The position numbers and the translations under genes are program-made. The notes beneath the pieces were generated by a model. The model ran no database searches. It was not told the DNA's origin and saw only the letters and a list, made by a program, of their open reading frames with translations. A stretch of 64,000 nucleotides of DNA from an uncultured Luteimonas sp. (lineage in GTDB: Bacteria; Pseudomonadota; Gammaproteobacteria; Xanthomonadales; Xanthomonadaceae), in NCBI GenBank assembly GCA_934541015.1, contig CAKTDC010000014.1, positions 10,939-74,938 on the forward strand. Reading direction: 5' to 3'. Positions 26,053 to 34,626 of this stretch are shown piece by piece. The first letter of the stretch is position 1, and each line of letters begins with the position of its first letter.

Positions 26053-26588
26053 GCGCGAGCGCACGGGAATTCGCGCTGGCGCCGATGTCGGCGGCGCCAT
26101 GGCTGGTGATGGGAGGCACGGCGGTGGCGGTACTGGTACTCGTGCTTGCGCTGCCCGATGCGGACGTGTCCCCGGCCGGGCGCGCCGGAGTGGCGCTGGT
26201 GGCCGCACTGCTGCTGGCGCTGCCGCTGCTGGCGATGCGCCGCCGCCGCATCGCCCTCGACGGCGATCTGCTGCTGGTGTGGGCGACGTTCTACACCCGG
26301 CGCGTGCCGGTCGCCGCGCTCGACCTGGCGCGGGCGCGCGTCGTCGACCTGGCCGAACACACCGACTACGCGCCGATGCTGGGCATCAACCGTTTCGGCC
26401 TTCCGGGCCTGGCCGCCGGCCATTTCCTGCTGCGCAACCGCGCCCGCGCGTTCTGCCTGCTGACCGACCGCCGCCGCGTGCTGGTGCTGCCGCAGCGCGA
26501 CGGCCCGACCCTCCTGCTCAGTCCCGAGCGGCCGCGCGACCTGCTCGACGCACTCGGCGCGATGGCGGGCGGCGGGCGGCGACGCTAA
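26049..26588 (+). CDS. Membrane protein with bacterial PH-like domain
   Basis: The 179-residue product starts at GTG 26049 (GTGA overlap with the protease). Two membrane helices at about residues 16-36 and 43-62 are followed by RRRRIALDGDLLLVWATFYTR, split by family as RIALDGDLLLV and ATFYTRRVPV. This is the start of a bPH2-like domain; later segments (FCLLTDRRRVLVLPQ, LLSPERPRDLLDAL) fit the same fold. Function is unknown. It continues the coupled run from the SPFH gene. Confidence 0.7.
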   Translation: MSASAREFALAPMSAAPWLVMGGTAVAVLVLVLALPDADVSPAGRAGVALVAALLLALPLLAMRRRRIALDGDLLLVWATFYTRRVPVAALDLARARVVDLAEHTDYAPMLGINRFGLPGLAAGHFLLRNRARAFCLLTDRRRVLVLPQRDGPTLLLSPERPRDLLDALGAMAGGGRRR

Positions 26589-26597
26589 CCTTCCGCG

Positions 26598-27404
26598 ATG
26601 CGCGTTCCCGTCCGCCAGCTGGGCAATACCCCCGAGATCGAGCTGTGGCCGGCGTGGACGCTGCGCGCCCGCGGCAACCGCGACGCCCGCCTCCTCGCCC
26701 GCGCCAGGCGCGTGCTGCGCCGCAAGCACGACGGCCGCTACCTGGTCGCCGAGCTGCCCGAGGGCCTGATGCCGCTGCTGCCGCGCTGGGCGCAGGAACC
26801 GGGCATCGACGAAGCGCTCGACGCCCTGGACGCGCCTGCCGCGCACGCGCGCCACGGCCTGGAGCGGGCCGGCGAGCTGCCGCTGTCCCGGCTCGACGAG
26901 CGCCTGGACGAGCTGGGCATCGACCCCGGCGCCTACGCCGCGCGCACCGGCCTGGCGCCGGTGGCCGAACCGGAGTGGCTGGAACTGGCGGGATTCGACC
27001 GCTACCGCCGCCCCCTGTGGCTGCGCTTCGACGCCGCCCTGGCCTGGCAGCGCCTGCGCGATGCGGCGCTGCGCGAGGACGTGGTGCTGGAGGCCATCTC
27101 CGGCTACCGCAGCCACGACTACCAGCTGGGCATCTTCCGCCGCAAGCTCGCCCGCGGGCTGTCGATCGCCGACATCCTCAGCGTCAACGCCGCGCCCGGC
27201 TTCAGCGAGCACCACGGCGGGCTGGCGCTGGACATCGGCGCGCCGGGGGAACCGCCGGCGGAGGAATCGTTCGAGGCCACGCCGGCCTTCGCCTGGCTGG
27301 CGCGCAACGCCGCCGCGCACGGTTTCGGCATGAGCTATCCGCGCGACAACCCGCACGGCATCGTGTACGAGCCCTGGCACTGGCGCTACGCCGGGCCCGG
27401 CTGA
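26598..27404 (+). CDS. VanY-type D-alanyl-D-alanine carboxypeptidase family protein
   Basis: The 268-residue product has a C-terminal M15/VanY domain (about residues 130-265): SGYRSHDYQLGIF, then the zinc motif SEHHGGLALDIG (about 204-215, His and Asp ligands) and the closing EPWHWRY (258-264, last His ligand plus catalytic Glu). The 120-residue N-terminal part, rich in Arg and Leu, is not recognised. No clear signal peptide is present, so it may act on cytoplasmic peptides like LD-type recycling enzymes, or export is atypical. It starts nine bases after the PH-domain gene. Confidence 0.85.
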   Translation: MRVPVRQLGNTPEIELWPAWTLRARGNRDARLLARARRVLRRKHDGRYLVAELPEGLMPLLPRWAQEPGIDEALDALDAPAAHARHGLERAGELPLSRLDERLDELGIDPGAYAARTGLAPVAEPEWLELAGFDRYRRPLWLRFDAALAWQRLRDAALREDVVLEAISGYRSHDYQLGIFRRKLARGLSIADILSVNAAPGFSEHHGGLALDIGAPGEPPAEESFEATPAFAWLARNAAAHGFGMSYPRDNPHGIVYEPWHWRYAGPG

Positions 27405-27410
27405 CGCGCC

Positions 27411-28085
27411 TCAGTCCTGCGAGCGCTTCGTCGCGGCCGCAGGCCCCCTGGCCATGTCGGCGATCCGCCACAGGTAGAGGCCGGCATAGGTCCGGTAGGG
27501 ACCCCACTTCTCACCGCGCGCCGCCAGCTCCCTGGCCGTCGGCATCCCGTCGAGACGGTCGACCACCTGCGCGCCCTTGCGGATGCCCAGGTCGTCCACC
27601 GGCAGCACGTCCGGGCGGCCCAGCCGGAACATCAGCATCATCTCCACGGTCCAGCGGCCGATCCCGCGCACCGGCACCAGCGCGGCGACGATCTCGTCGT
27701 GGTGCATCGTCGACATCCGCCGCAGGTCGGGGATTTCGCCGCGCCGCGCACGCGCGGCCAGGTCGCGCAGGGCCAGGGCCTTGTTGCCGGAGACACCGCA
27801 GGCGCGCAGGCCGGCATCGTCGATCCGCGCCAGCGTGTCCGGGTCCAGCGCCGTGCTCCCGATCGCCGCTTCGACGCGGCCGACGATGGTGGCCGCGGCC
27901 TTGCCGCTGAGCTGCTGGTAGAGGATCGCGCGCGCCAGCGCGTCGACCGGGTCGAAGGTCCGGCGCCAGCGCGGCTCGGGCCCGATGTGGCCGATGCGCC
28001 GCATCCAGGTGGCCAGGCGGCGGTCGCGGCGGCACAGGTGTTCCCAGGCCGCCTCGGTGTCGAATCCGCGCCGGTGCCGTGGCAC
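27411..28085 (-). CDS. DNA-3-methyladenine glycosylase II (AlkA/HhH-GPD)
   Basis: The 224-residue product removes alkylated bases in base-excision repair. It has the HhH-GPD fold: AILYQQLSGKAAATI (about residues 51-65), the helix-hairpin-helix LVPVRGIGRWTVEMMLMF (about 146-163) and the catalytic Asp region VLPVDDLGIRKG (about 170-181). The start is GTG 28085, four bases after the DUF423 stop; there is no ATG at a sensible place. It lacks the AlkA N-terminal domain, so it resembles the shorter MAG-type enzymes. It is the last gene of a two-gene reverse-strand operon. Confidence 0.87.
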   Translation of the reverse strand: MPRHRRGFDTEAAWEHLCRRDRRLATWMRRIGHIGPEPRWRRTFDPVDALARAILYQQLSGKAAATIVGRVEAAIGSTALDPDTLARIDDAGLRACGVSGNKALALRDLAARARRGEIPDLRRMSTMHHDEIVAALVPVRGIGRWTVEMMLMFRLGRPDVLPVDDLGIRKGAQVVDRLDGMPTARELAARGEKWGPYRTYAGLYLWRIADMARGPAAATKRSQD

Positions 28086-28089
28086 GGAT

Positions 28090-28461
28090 TCAGTTCCGGA
28101 AGGCCGCGGCGGCCTGCAGCAGCCACCCCGCCACCAGCAGGCTCCCGCCCGCCGGCGCCAGCCGGCCCAGGTCGATGCCGAGCAGATACTTCGCCGCCAG
28201 CGCTCCGCTGAGGGCCAGGGTGCCGGCCAGCAGCAGCCACAGCGACAGCCCCGCCAGCCGCCCGGCGGCGACGCGCGCGAGCGCGGCAAGGGCAACGCCG
28301 TGGCCGAAGGCGAAGGCCGCGGCGGTCTGCAGCGGCATCCGCGCCCCGGCCCCGGCCGCGTGCGAGGCATAGGCGGCCAGCGCCACCCCGGCCGCCGCCA
28401 GCAGCCCGCCGGCGCCCGCGATCCAGCGCCCGCCTCCCCCGTGGGAACCCATGCCTGCCAT
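28090..28461 (-). CDS. DUF423 family membrane protein
   Basis: The 123-residue product has four membrane helices and the family pattern GAFAAH-like AAYASHAAG near residue 30. LQTAAAFAFGHGVALAAL and the C-terminal LLVAGWLLQAAAAFR also fit. ATG 28461 is chosen for its GGAGG ribosome site eight bases upstream. Function of DUF423 (YgdD-like) proteins is unknown. The glycosylase start lies four bases after its stop. Confidence 0.85.
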   Translation of the reverse strand: MAGMGSHGGGGRWIAGAGGLLAAAGVALAAYASHAAGAGARMPLQTAAAFAFGHGVALAALARVAAGRLAGLSLWLLLAGTLALSGALAAKYLLGIDLGRLAPAGGSLLVAGWLLQAAAAFRN

Positions 28462-28479
28462 TGATCCGACCTCCAAACG

Positions 28480-28511
28480 CACTGCGCCGCATCCAGGGAC
28501 GCGGCGCAGTG
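28480..28511. terminator. Intrinsic-terminator-like hairpin
   Basis: CACTGCGCCGC (28480-28490) and GCGGCGCAGTG (28501-28511) pair perfectly around a 10-base loop, 22 bases after the stop of the SRPBCC gene (reverse strand) and just before the DUF423 start. It probably ends the SRPBCC transcript. No T-tract follows. Confidence 0.55.
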
Positions 28512-28533
28512 GAAACGACACGGCGGCGAAAGC

Positions 28534-29688
28534 CTACTGCTTCAGGTTCCAGTAGACGTCGAACTCGCCGTTGGCGGTGAACGCCGGATCGACCCCGTTC
28601 TTGTACACGTCGTACGAACGGCCCACCGGCTCGTGGCCGCGGGTCATGGCCCAGGCGCGCACGGCGTTGCGGACGTTGGCCAGCTCCGGCATGAAGCCGG
28701 TGTAGCGCGCACGGACCACTTCGCCGGCCTCGGTGCGCTCGTACTTGACCGGGCCCAGCAGCTCCAGGCCGGTCAGCTCGCCGTCGTCGACGCCGAACGC
28801 GGCCGCGGTGTCGGCGACCTCCGCGGACTCGCCGTTGCCGCCGGCTTCGCCCTCGCTGGCCTCGGCAGCACCCGAGCCCTTCTTGCGCACCGGCTGCACC
28901 ACGTCGAAGGTGTAGGTCTCGCGGCCCAGCTCCGTGGTCACGATGCGCATCGGGCCGGAGGCCTCGAGCCCGTTCGCGTCCATGGTGCGCTTGATCCACT
29001 CGCTGTTGGAGCGCATCGAATCCTTGATGTCCTGGTTGGAGCGCGGCACCGCGCCGGCGAACACCGTCAGCAGGTTCTCGGCCGGCTTCTGCACCACTTC
29101 CAGCCCGCGCAGGGTGCTGCCCTCGACGCGATAGTCGACGTTGGGCACCCCGGCCAGCATGCTGCCCAGGCGCCTCATGCCCAGCTTCATGTCCTCTCCG
29201 ACGCTGCCGCGCACGTACAGGCCGGCGAAGCGGCCCAGCAGATCCCAGCCGTAGTCGACCCGGTAGCGCTGCGTGATCTCGATGTTGCGGCCGCCGCGCC
29301 CGGTGGTCTTGAGCTGGAATTCCATGGTCTTGTTGGTGCCGCGCTGCGGACCGTCGAGCCTGTAGAGCACGCGCTCGCCCTCGTCGGACTCGGCGATCTC
29401 CCAGCTGCCGTTGCCGACCGAGCGCACCTCGGAGCTGTAGTCCATCCGCGCGCCCACGCCCGACTCCGGCCCGGAGGCCTTGAGCTGGACCTTGGGATCG
29501 TGCAGGACGACGGGATTCCACTCGTCGAACCGGTGCATGCTGTTGAGCGTATCGAACACGATCGTGCGCTGTCGGTTGGTCTCGACCTTCTCGACGATGG
29601 TGCGACTGGAGGGCAGGAAGATGCCGACCAGGACGAACAGCACGGCGACGATCGCCATGGCAATCAGGATCTCGAGCAGACGCGTCAT
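28534..29688 (-). CDS. Membrane-anchored SRPBCC (polyketide cyclase-like) protein
   Basis: The 384-residue product has one N-terminal membrane helix (residues 5-27), then RTIVEKVETNRQRTIVFDTLNSMHRFDEWNP read as two parts: VEKVETNRQRTIVFDTL and RFDEWNPVVL. This is the characteristic opening of the SRPBCC/polyketide cyclase fold (about 35-180). A low-complexity acidic stretch (KKGSGAAEASEGEAGG, about 268-300) precedes a C-terminal domain ending YDVYKNGVDPAFTANGEF. The hydrophobic-ligand pocket suggests lipid binding; ligand unknown. It is monocistronic. Confidence 0.8.
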   Translation of the reverse strand: MTRLLEILIAMAIVAVLFVLVGIFLPSSRTIVEKVETNRQRTIVFDTLNSMHRFDEWNPVVLHDPKVQLKASGPESGVGARMDYSSEVRSVGNGSWEIAESDEGERVLYRLDGPQRGTNKTMEFQLKTTGRGGRNIEITQRYRVDYGWDLLGRFAGLYVRGSVGEDMKLGMRRLGSMLAGVPNVDYRVEGSTLRGLEVVQKPAENLLTVFAGAVPRSNQDIKDSMRSNSEWIKRTMDANGLEASGPMRIVTTELGRETYTFDVVQPVRKKGSGAAEASEGEAGGNGESAEVADTAAAFGVDDGELTGLELLGPVKYERTEAGEVVRARYTGFMPELANVRNAVRAWAMTRGHEPVGRSYDVYKNGVDPAFTANGEFDVYWNLKQ

Positions 29689-29957
29689 TCAGTAATCTCC
29701 GGGGCCGGTCCCGGCCAGTCCTGGCGGGCACAGGGGCGCAATGCTAGCAAGTTGTGCCTTGCCCGGCGACACCTTTCCGCCGTCCGTTCGGGCGGGTCGA
29801 AGGCGGCTGAACTGTCATGCCCCGGTCAAATCCGCGTGCCTGCGGCGTCAATCGGACCATTGGCCGCCCTTCGCCGGAACATCGCAGGTGGCCGGCGCCC
29901 TCGCGGCGGGCCGATCCGCCGCCCCCGTGCCGCGCGACGGGCCGGGCGTCGCCTTGT

Positions 29958-30599
29958 TCAGACCAGCTGCAGCTCGAAGGCCTTGAGCACCGCGCGGGTG
30001 CGGTCGCGCACGCCGAGCTTGCTGAGAATGTTGGAGACGTGGTTCTTGATCGTGCCTTCGGCCACGCCCAGCGAGTTGGCGATCTCCTTGTTGGAGAAAC
30101 CGCCGGCCATCAGCCGCAGGATCTCGGTCTCGCGCTCGGTCAGCGGATCGGGCTGGTCGAGGCTGACGAACTCGTTGCGCATGTGCTCCAGTCCCGAAAG
30201 CAGGCGCTGGGTCACCGCCGGCTGCACCAGCGAGCCGCCATCGGCCACCGTACGGATGGCGCCGACCAGTTGCTCCAGCGACACATCCTTGAGCAGGTAG
30301 CCCTTGGCGCCGGCCTTCATCCCGGCCAGCACCAGCTGGTCGTCGTCGAAGGTGGTGAGGATGATCGTCGGCGGAAGCGCGTCGGCCCGGCTCAGTGCCT
30401 GCAGCGCCTCCAGGCCGGACATCACCGGCATGCGCATGTCCATCAGCACCACGTCCGGGCGGACCTGCGGGACCAGCTCCACCGCCTGGCGGCCGTCGGC
30501 CGCCTCCGCGACCACCTCGATGCCGCCATCGAGCGCGAGCAGGGAACGGATGCCCTGGCGCACCAGGGTCTGGTCGTCGACCAGGCAGACACGGATCAT
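29958..30599 (-). CDS. NarL/FixJ-type response regulator
   Basis: The 213-residue protein has a receiver domain with acidic pair VDD (residues 8-9), phosphoacceptor Asp54 in VVLMDMRMP, Thr in ILTTFDD and Lys in YLLKDVS. The LuxR-type helix-turn-helix follows: LTERETEILRLMAGG, SNKEIANSLGVAEGTIKNHV (about 150-185). It overlaps the histidine kinase by four bases (ATGA), so the two are a DesK/NarL-style pair. The receiver residues are intact, so phosphorylation control is expected. Target genes cannot be told. Confidence 0.93.
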   Translation of the reverse strand: MIRVCLVDDQTLVRQGIRSLLALDGGIEVVAEAADGRQAVELVPQVRPDVVLMDMRMPVMSGLEALQALSRADALPPTIILTTFDDDQLVLAGMKAGAKGYLLKDVSLEQLVGAIRTVADGGSLVQPAVTQRLLSGLEHMRNEFVSLDQPDPLTERETEILRLMAGGFSNKEIANSLGVAEGTIKNHVSNILSKLGVRDRTRAVLKAFELQLV

Positions 30600-31855
30600 G
30601 GCGCCTCCACGGGTGCGTTCATCGACAGGGGCCGGTCCGCGGCCCGGGAGGCCGGCGCGGCGCGGGGCTGTCCGACCGCCTGCGGCGGGTCGTCCAGCGG
30701 CAGGGTCAGCTGGACATGGAATCCGTGGCCGGGCGAGGTCTCCACCCGCAGGCCGCCGCCGTGCGCGGCCAGCCGCTCGCGCATGCCGACCAGGCCGTTG
30801 CCGGCGACCCCGGCGTGGTCGGCGCCCCTGCCGTCGTCGCGCGCGTCCAGGACCACGGCGCCGCCCTCGAACCGGTAATCCAGGCGCAGGCTCGCGGCCT
30901 CGGCGTGGCGCACGGTATTGGTGATGATTTCCTGGGTGCAGCGCAGCAGGACGTGGGCGCGCTCGGGGTCGTCGAGCAGGAAGCTGTCGGGCATCTCCAT
31001 CGCGATCTCCAGGCCGGGGACGCTGTCGGCCAGCGGCAGCAGGGTGGCGCGCATGTCGATGGCGTCCTCCTCGCGCAGCCGGCTCACCGCCTCGCGCACG
31101 TCGCTCAGCAGCAGCTTGGCCAGGGTACGGGCCTGGTTCACGTGCTCCTGTGCCTGGCCCTCGACCAGATGGTTGGCCACCTCCAGGTTCAGGCTCAGCG
31201 CGGTCAGATGGTGGCCGAGCAGGTCGTGCAGTTCGCGCGAGATCCGGGTGCGCTCGTTGACCCGCACGCTTTCGGCGAGCAGGGCGCGGGTCGCCCGCAG
31301 CTCGGCGTTCAGGCGCCGCTGCTCCTCGCGCGCCCGCGCCTGCTGGCGGCCGACCAGGCTGATCACGTAGACGAACCCGGCGAAGCCGACGTACAGCATC
31401 GACTGCATCACCGCCTCGGTCCAGGACATGTCGATGAACCGGGCGTAGACCGGGACGATCACCAGCTCGCTCACCACCAGCCAGGCGATCCCGGTCACCA
31501 GCGGCAGCCGCCACGGCAGCACGCAGGCCACCACCATCAGCAGGATGCTGCCCAGGCCGCTGCGGCTGAAGTAGCTGATCCCGATGGCGCTGGCCGTCAT
31601 CAGCGCCAGCAGCAGGTAGTCGAACAGGCCGGTCCGCCGCTCGTTCAGCGCGTAGGTCAGCCAGGCGTAGCTGAGCCCGAACAGGCCCCAGGCCAGCCAC
31701 GGGTACCAGCCGAGCCCGGACCCGACCACGGCCACGGCGCCGAACTCCGCCGACTCGTCGTGGCGGGACAGCATCAGCAGCGGCAGCCCGACGACGGCCC
31801 AGGTGAACAGGCCCGCGTAGCGCAGCAGCCGGCTGTGGTCCAGGCGCGTCAACAT
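30596..31855 (-). CDS. DesK/NarX-type sensor histidine kinase
   Basis: The 419-residue protein has about six membrane helices in the first 168 residues and no large periplasmic domain. This suggests that it senses membrane state or an internal cue. The HisKA_3 phosphoacceptor is His210 in SRELHDLLGHHLTAL. The ATPase domain shows ITNTVRHAEA (N box, about 314) and DDGRGADHAGVAGNGLVGMRER (G boxes, split as DDGRGAD and GNGLVGMRER). The last 40 residues are a disordered Pro/Ala-rich tail. It is the first gene of the two-gene operon with the response regulator. Confidence 0.93.
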   Translation of the reverse strand: MLTRLDHSRLLRYAGLFTWAVVGLPLLMLSRHDESAEFGAVAVVGSGLGWYPWLAWGLFGLSYAWLTYALNERRTGLFDYLLLALMTASAIGISYFSRSGLGSILLMVVACVLPWRLPLVTGIAWLVVSELVIVPVYARFIDMSWTEAVMQSMLYVGFAGFVYVISLVGRQQARAREEQRRLNAELRATRALLAESVRVNERTRISRELHDLLGHHLTALSLNLEVANHLVEGQAQEHVNQARTLAKLLLSDVREAVSRLREEDAIDMRATLLPLADSVPGLEIAMEMPDSFLLDDPERAHVLLRCTQEIITNTVRHAEAASLRLDYRFEGGAVVLDARDDGRGADHAGVAGNGLVGMRERLAAHGGGLRVETSPGHGFHVQLTLPLDDPPQAVGQPRAAPASRAADRPLSMNAPVEAP

Positions 31856-32045
31856 GGCGCCATGGTAGGCCGATCCGGGGCCGCCGGGCGTCCCTCGGAA
31901 GTCATGCCCGGGTCACCGCCGGCCGGGCGCGCATGCGATAATCCGCACCTGATGGATGCCGGCGCGGCCATGCGCAGGGCCCGCGTCCGCCCCATGCCAT
32001 GCGCGGCGGCGAACCGCCGCGATCCGCAAGCCACCGGAGTCAGGA

Positions 32046-32648
32046 ATGTCGATCCTCATCCGCGACGTGCGGGAGCACGAGCTGGATTCCATCCTCGCCC
32101 TCAACAACGCCGCCGGCCCCGCCATCCTGCCGCTGGATGCCGCCCGCCTCCGCTGGTTCTACGACACCGCCGAGTACTTCCGCGTCGCCTACCGCGACGG
32201 CGCGCTGGTCGGCTTCCTGGTGGGGATGGGCTCGGACGCCGTGCACGACAGCAGCAACTTCCGCTGGTTCCACGGGCATTACCCGCGGTTCTTCTACATC
32301 GACCGGGTGGTGGTCGCCAGCCGCCGCCGCGGCGGCGGCGTCGGCCGGGCCTTCTATGCCGACGTGCAGAGCTACGCCGAGCTGCGCTACCCGGTGCTGG
32401 CCTGCGAGGTGTTCCTGGAGCACGACAACGATCCGGTGCGGCTGTTCCACGGCAGCTTCGGCTTCCGCGAGGTCGGCCAGCACGTGATGCCCGAGAACGG
32501 CATCCGCGCCTCGATGCTGATCAAGGAGATGTGCAGCTACGACTGGGTGCGCCAGCAGTACGGCGACGCCCTGCCCGACGCGGCCTGGCTGACCCGCCCC
32601 CGCGGCGGCGTGCAGGGGCAGGCGCGCCCGGCCGGGCTGCCGGCGTGA
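32046..32648 (+). CDS. GNAT family N-acetyltransferase
   Basis: The 200-residue product has the GNAT fold: IRDVREHELDSILALNNAA (about 5-23), a core strand FFYIDRVVVASRRRGGGVGRAFY (acetyl-CoA loop RRRGGGVGRA near 93-102), and LACEVFLEHDN. The N-terminal stretch matches the subgroup often annotated as YitH/acetyltransferase near minC in xanthomonads. Substrate is unknown. ATG 32046 has a CAGGA ribosome site. The stop overlaps the minC GTG, so it is translationally coupled to the min operon. Confidence 0.87.
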   Translation: MSILIRDVREHELDSILALNNAAGPAILPLDAARLRWFYDTAEYFRVAYRDGALVGFLVGMGSDAVHDSSNFRWFHGHYPRFFYIDRVVVASRRRGGGVGRAFYADVQSYAELRYPVLACEVFLEHDNDPVRLFHGSFGFREVGQHVMPENGIRASMLIKEMCSYDWVRQQYGDALPDAAWLTRPRGGVQGQARPAGLPA

Positions 32649-33424
32649 GTGTGGCCGCGGCAGGGACGGCGCTGGACTACACGCCGGCGGGCGAGCTGAA
32701 GATCGGCCAGGTCGGCATCGCCAACCTGCGCGTGCTCACGCTCGACCCCCAGCGGCTGGCCGCGGAGATGCGCGAGCGCGTGGTCCGCGCGCCGCGGCTG
32801 TTCGAGCGCGCCGCGGTGATCGTCGACTTCGGCGCCCTGGCGGACACGCCGGATGTGGACACCGCGCGCGGCCTGCTCGAAGCGCTGCGCGGGGCCGGCG
32901 TGATCCCCGTCGCGCTGGCGTACGGCAGCAGCGACAACGAGCGCCTCGCCGACGCCCTGGGCCTGCCGCTGCTGGCCAAGTTCCGCGCCCAGTACGAGCG
33001 CGCCGCCGATGCGGCGGCACCGGCACCGGCACCGGCACCGGCGCCCTCCCCGGCGGCCCCCACGCCGGCCGCCCCCCCGCCTGCGGCAGCGGGCCAGCCC
33101 GGCCTGATCCAGTCCGCGCCGGTCCGCTCGGGCCAGCAGGTGTACGCCGAGAACCGCGACCTGACCGTGCTCTCGGCGGTCGGCGCCGGCGCCGAGGTCA
33201 TCGCCGACGGCTCCATCCACATCTACGGCGCCCTGCGCGGCCGCGCGCTCGCCGGCGCCCAGGGCAACGAGGGCGCGCGAATCTTCTGCCGCGCCTTCCA
33301 CGCCGAGCTGGTCGCGGTGGCCGGGCACTACAAGGTGCTCGAGGACATCCCGAAGGAGCTGCACGGCAAGCCGGTGCAGGTCTGGCTGGACCACGACGAA
33401 TTGAAGATAGGATTGCTGGAGTAG
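32645..33424 (+). CDS. minC: Septum site-determining protein MinC
   Basis: The 259-residue MinC inhibits FtsZ polymerisation at the poles. The N-terminal domain (about 15-115) and the C-terminal beta-helix domain (about 160-255: VRSGQQVYAENRDLTVL, GAEVIADGSIHIYG, GALRGRALAGA) are typical. They are joined by a long Ala/Pro linker (about 124-152) containing (AP)5. The linker is encoded by a GGCACC hexanucleotide repeat. GTG 32645 overlaps the GNAT stop (GTGA). minD follows after 85 bases. Confidence 0.95.
   Translation: MSVAAAGTALDYTPAGELKIGQVGIANLRVLTLDPQRLAAEMRERVVRAPRLFERAAVIVDFGALADTPDVDTARGLLEALRGAGVIPVALAYGSSDNERLADALGLPLLAKFRAQYERAADAAAPAPAPAPAPSPAAPTPAAPPPAAAGQPGLIQSAPVRSGQQVYAENRDLTVLSAVGAGAEVIADGSIHIYGALRGRALAGAQGNEGARIFCRAFHAELVAVAGHYKVLEDIPKELHGKPVQVWLDHDELKIGLLE
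33016..33045 (+). repeat. GGCACC hexanucleotide microsatellite in minC
   Basis: Four exact GGCACC copies (33016-33039) and one GGCGCC (33040-33045) encode alternating Ala-Pro in the linker of MinC. The repeat keeps the frame when units are gained or lost and could alter linker length between strains. Confidence 0.85.
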
Positions 33425-33509
33425 AGGATCCGGGCCGGGGAGCGCTTGCGCCCCTCCGGCCGTCCCCGCCGTCCAGCTCGACCCCGGCACAGCACAACGG
33501 AGAACCCCA

Positions 33510-34319
33510 TTGGCCGAAATCATCGTAGTCACCTCAGGCAAGGGCGGCGTCGGCAAGACGACCAGCAGCGCCAGCCTCGCCAACGGCCTCGCGCGCCGCG
33601 GCAAGAAAGTCGCGGTCATCGACTTCGACGTCGGCCTGCGCAACCTCGACCTGATCATGGGCTGCGAGCGCCGGGTGGTGTACGACTTCGTCAATGTCGT
33701 CCAGGGCGAAGCCTCGCTGCGGCAGGCGCTGATCAAGGACAAGCGCTTCGACAACCTCTTCGTGCTCGCCGCCTCGCAGACCCGCGACAAGGACGCGCTG
33801 ACCCGGGAGGGCGTGGAGAAGGTGCTCAAGGACCTGGCCGACGACGGCTTCGACTTCATCATCTGCGATTCCCCGGCCGGCATCGAGAAGGGCGCGTTCC
33901 TGTCGATGTACTTCGCCGACCGCGCGATCGTGGTGGTCAACCCGGAAGTCTCCTCGGTGCGCGACTCCGACCGCATCCTCGGCCTGCTCGCTTCCAAGAC
34001 GCGCAAGGCCGAGACCGGCGAGCGCGTGCAGGAACACCTCCTGCTGACCCGCTACAGCCCGGCGCGGGTGGAGACCGGGGAAATGCTCTCCATCGCCGAC
34101 GTCGAGGAGGTGCTGGGCATCAGGACCCTGGGCGTGATCCCCGAATCGCCGGACGTGCTCAACGCCTCCAACAAGGGCGAGCCGGTGATCCTGGACATGG
34201 AATCACCCGCCGGGCAGGCCTACGACGACGCGGTCGCGCGCCTGCTGGGCGAGGAGCGGCCGATGCGCTTCACCCAGATCGAGAAGAAGGGCTTCTTCAG
34301 CAAGCTCTTCGGAGGTTGA
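33510..34319 (+). CDS. minD: Septum site-determining ATPase MinD
   Basis: The 269-residue ATPase drives Min oscillation. The deviant Walker A KGGVGKTT is at residues 11-18. Asp in VIDFDVGLRNLDLIMG (about 38-52) and the switch II region ICDSPAGIE (about 118-126) are present. The C-terminal amphipathic membrane-targeting helix is KKGFFSKLFGG. The start is TTG 33510, preceded by GGAGAACCCCA, since MAEIIVVTSGKGGVG begins exactly there. minE follows three bases after the stop. Confidence 0.97.
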   Translation: MAEIIVVTSGKGGVGKTTSSASLANGLARRGKKVAVIDFDVGLRNLDLIMGCERRVVYDFVNVVQGEASLRQALIKDKRFDNLFVLAASQTRDKDALTREGVEKVLKDLADDGFDFIICDSPAGIEKGAFLSMYFADRAIVVVNPEVSSVRDSDRILGLLASKTRKAETGERVQEHLLLTRYSPARVETGEMLSIADVEEVLGIRTLGVIPESPDVLNASNKGEPVILDMESPAGQAYDDAVARLLGEERPMRFTQIEKKGFFSKLFGG

Positions 34320-34322
34320 GGC

Positions 34323-34586
34323 ATGGGACTGTTCGATTTCCTCAGGCCGAAGCAGAACACCGCCGCGATCGCCAAGGACCGGCTGCGCATCATCGTTGCG
34401 CAGGAGCGCACCAGCCGCAACGCGCCCGACTACCTGCCGCTGCTGCAGCGCGAGCTGCTGGAAGTGATCCGCAAGTACGTGAGCATCGACGCCGAGGCGG
34501 TCAAGGTCGACCTGGTCAAGGACGGCGACCACGACGTGCTCGACATCTCCGTCGCCCTGCCCGAAGAACGCGCCGCGCCGGCATGA
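34323..34586 (+). CDS. minE: Cell division topological specificity factor MinE
   Basis: The 87-residue protein ends the minCDE operon. It has the N-terminal membrane-binding segment MGLFDFLRP, the anti-MinCD helix [14 protein letters not shown] (about 19-32) and the dimerisation domain with [17 protein letters not shown] (about 38-54). MinE displaces MinD from the membrane and so restricts division to mid-cell. The start at 34323 has GAGG just upstream. Confidence 0.97.
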   Translation: MGLFDFLRPKQNTAAIAKDRLRIIVAQERTSRNAPDYLPLLQRELLEVIRKYVSIDAEAVKVDLVKDGDHDVLDISVALPEERAAPA

Positions 34587-34626
34587 CGGCGGCGTCCTGC
34601 CGCCGGCGGCCGGGCGGCAAGCGGCC

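Noticed and set aside
29689..29957. Possible gene in the gap between the SRPBCC gene and the response regulator
   Set aside because: The frames present are short, overlap one another and lack ribosome sites; no motif, repeat or terminator was recognised.
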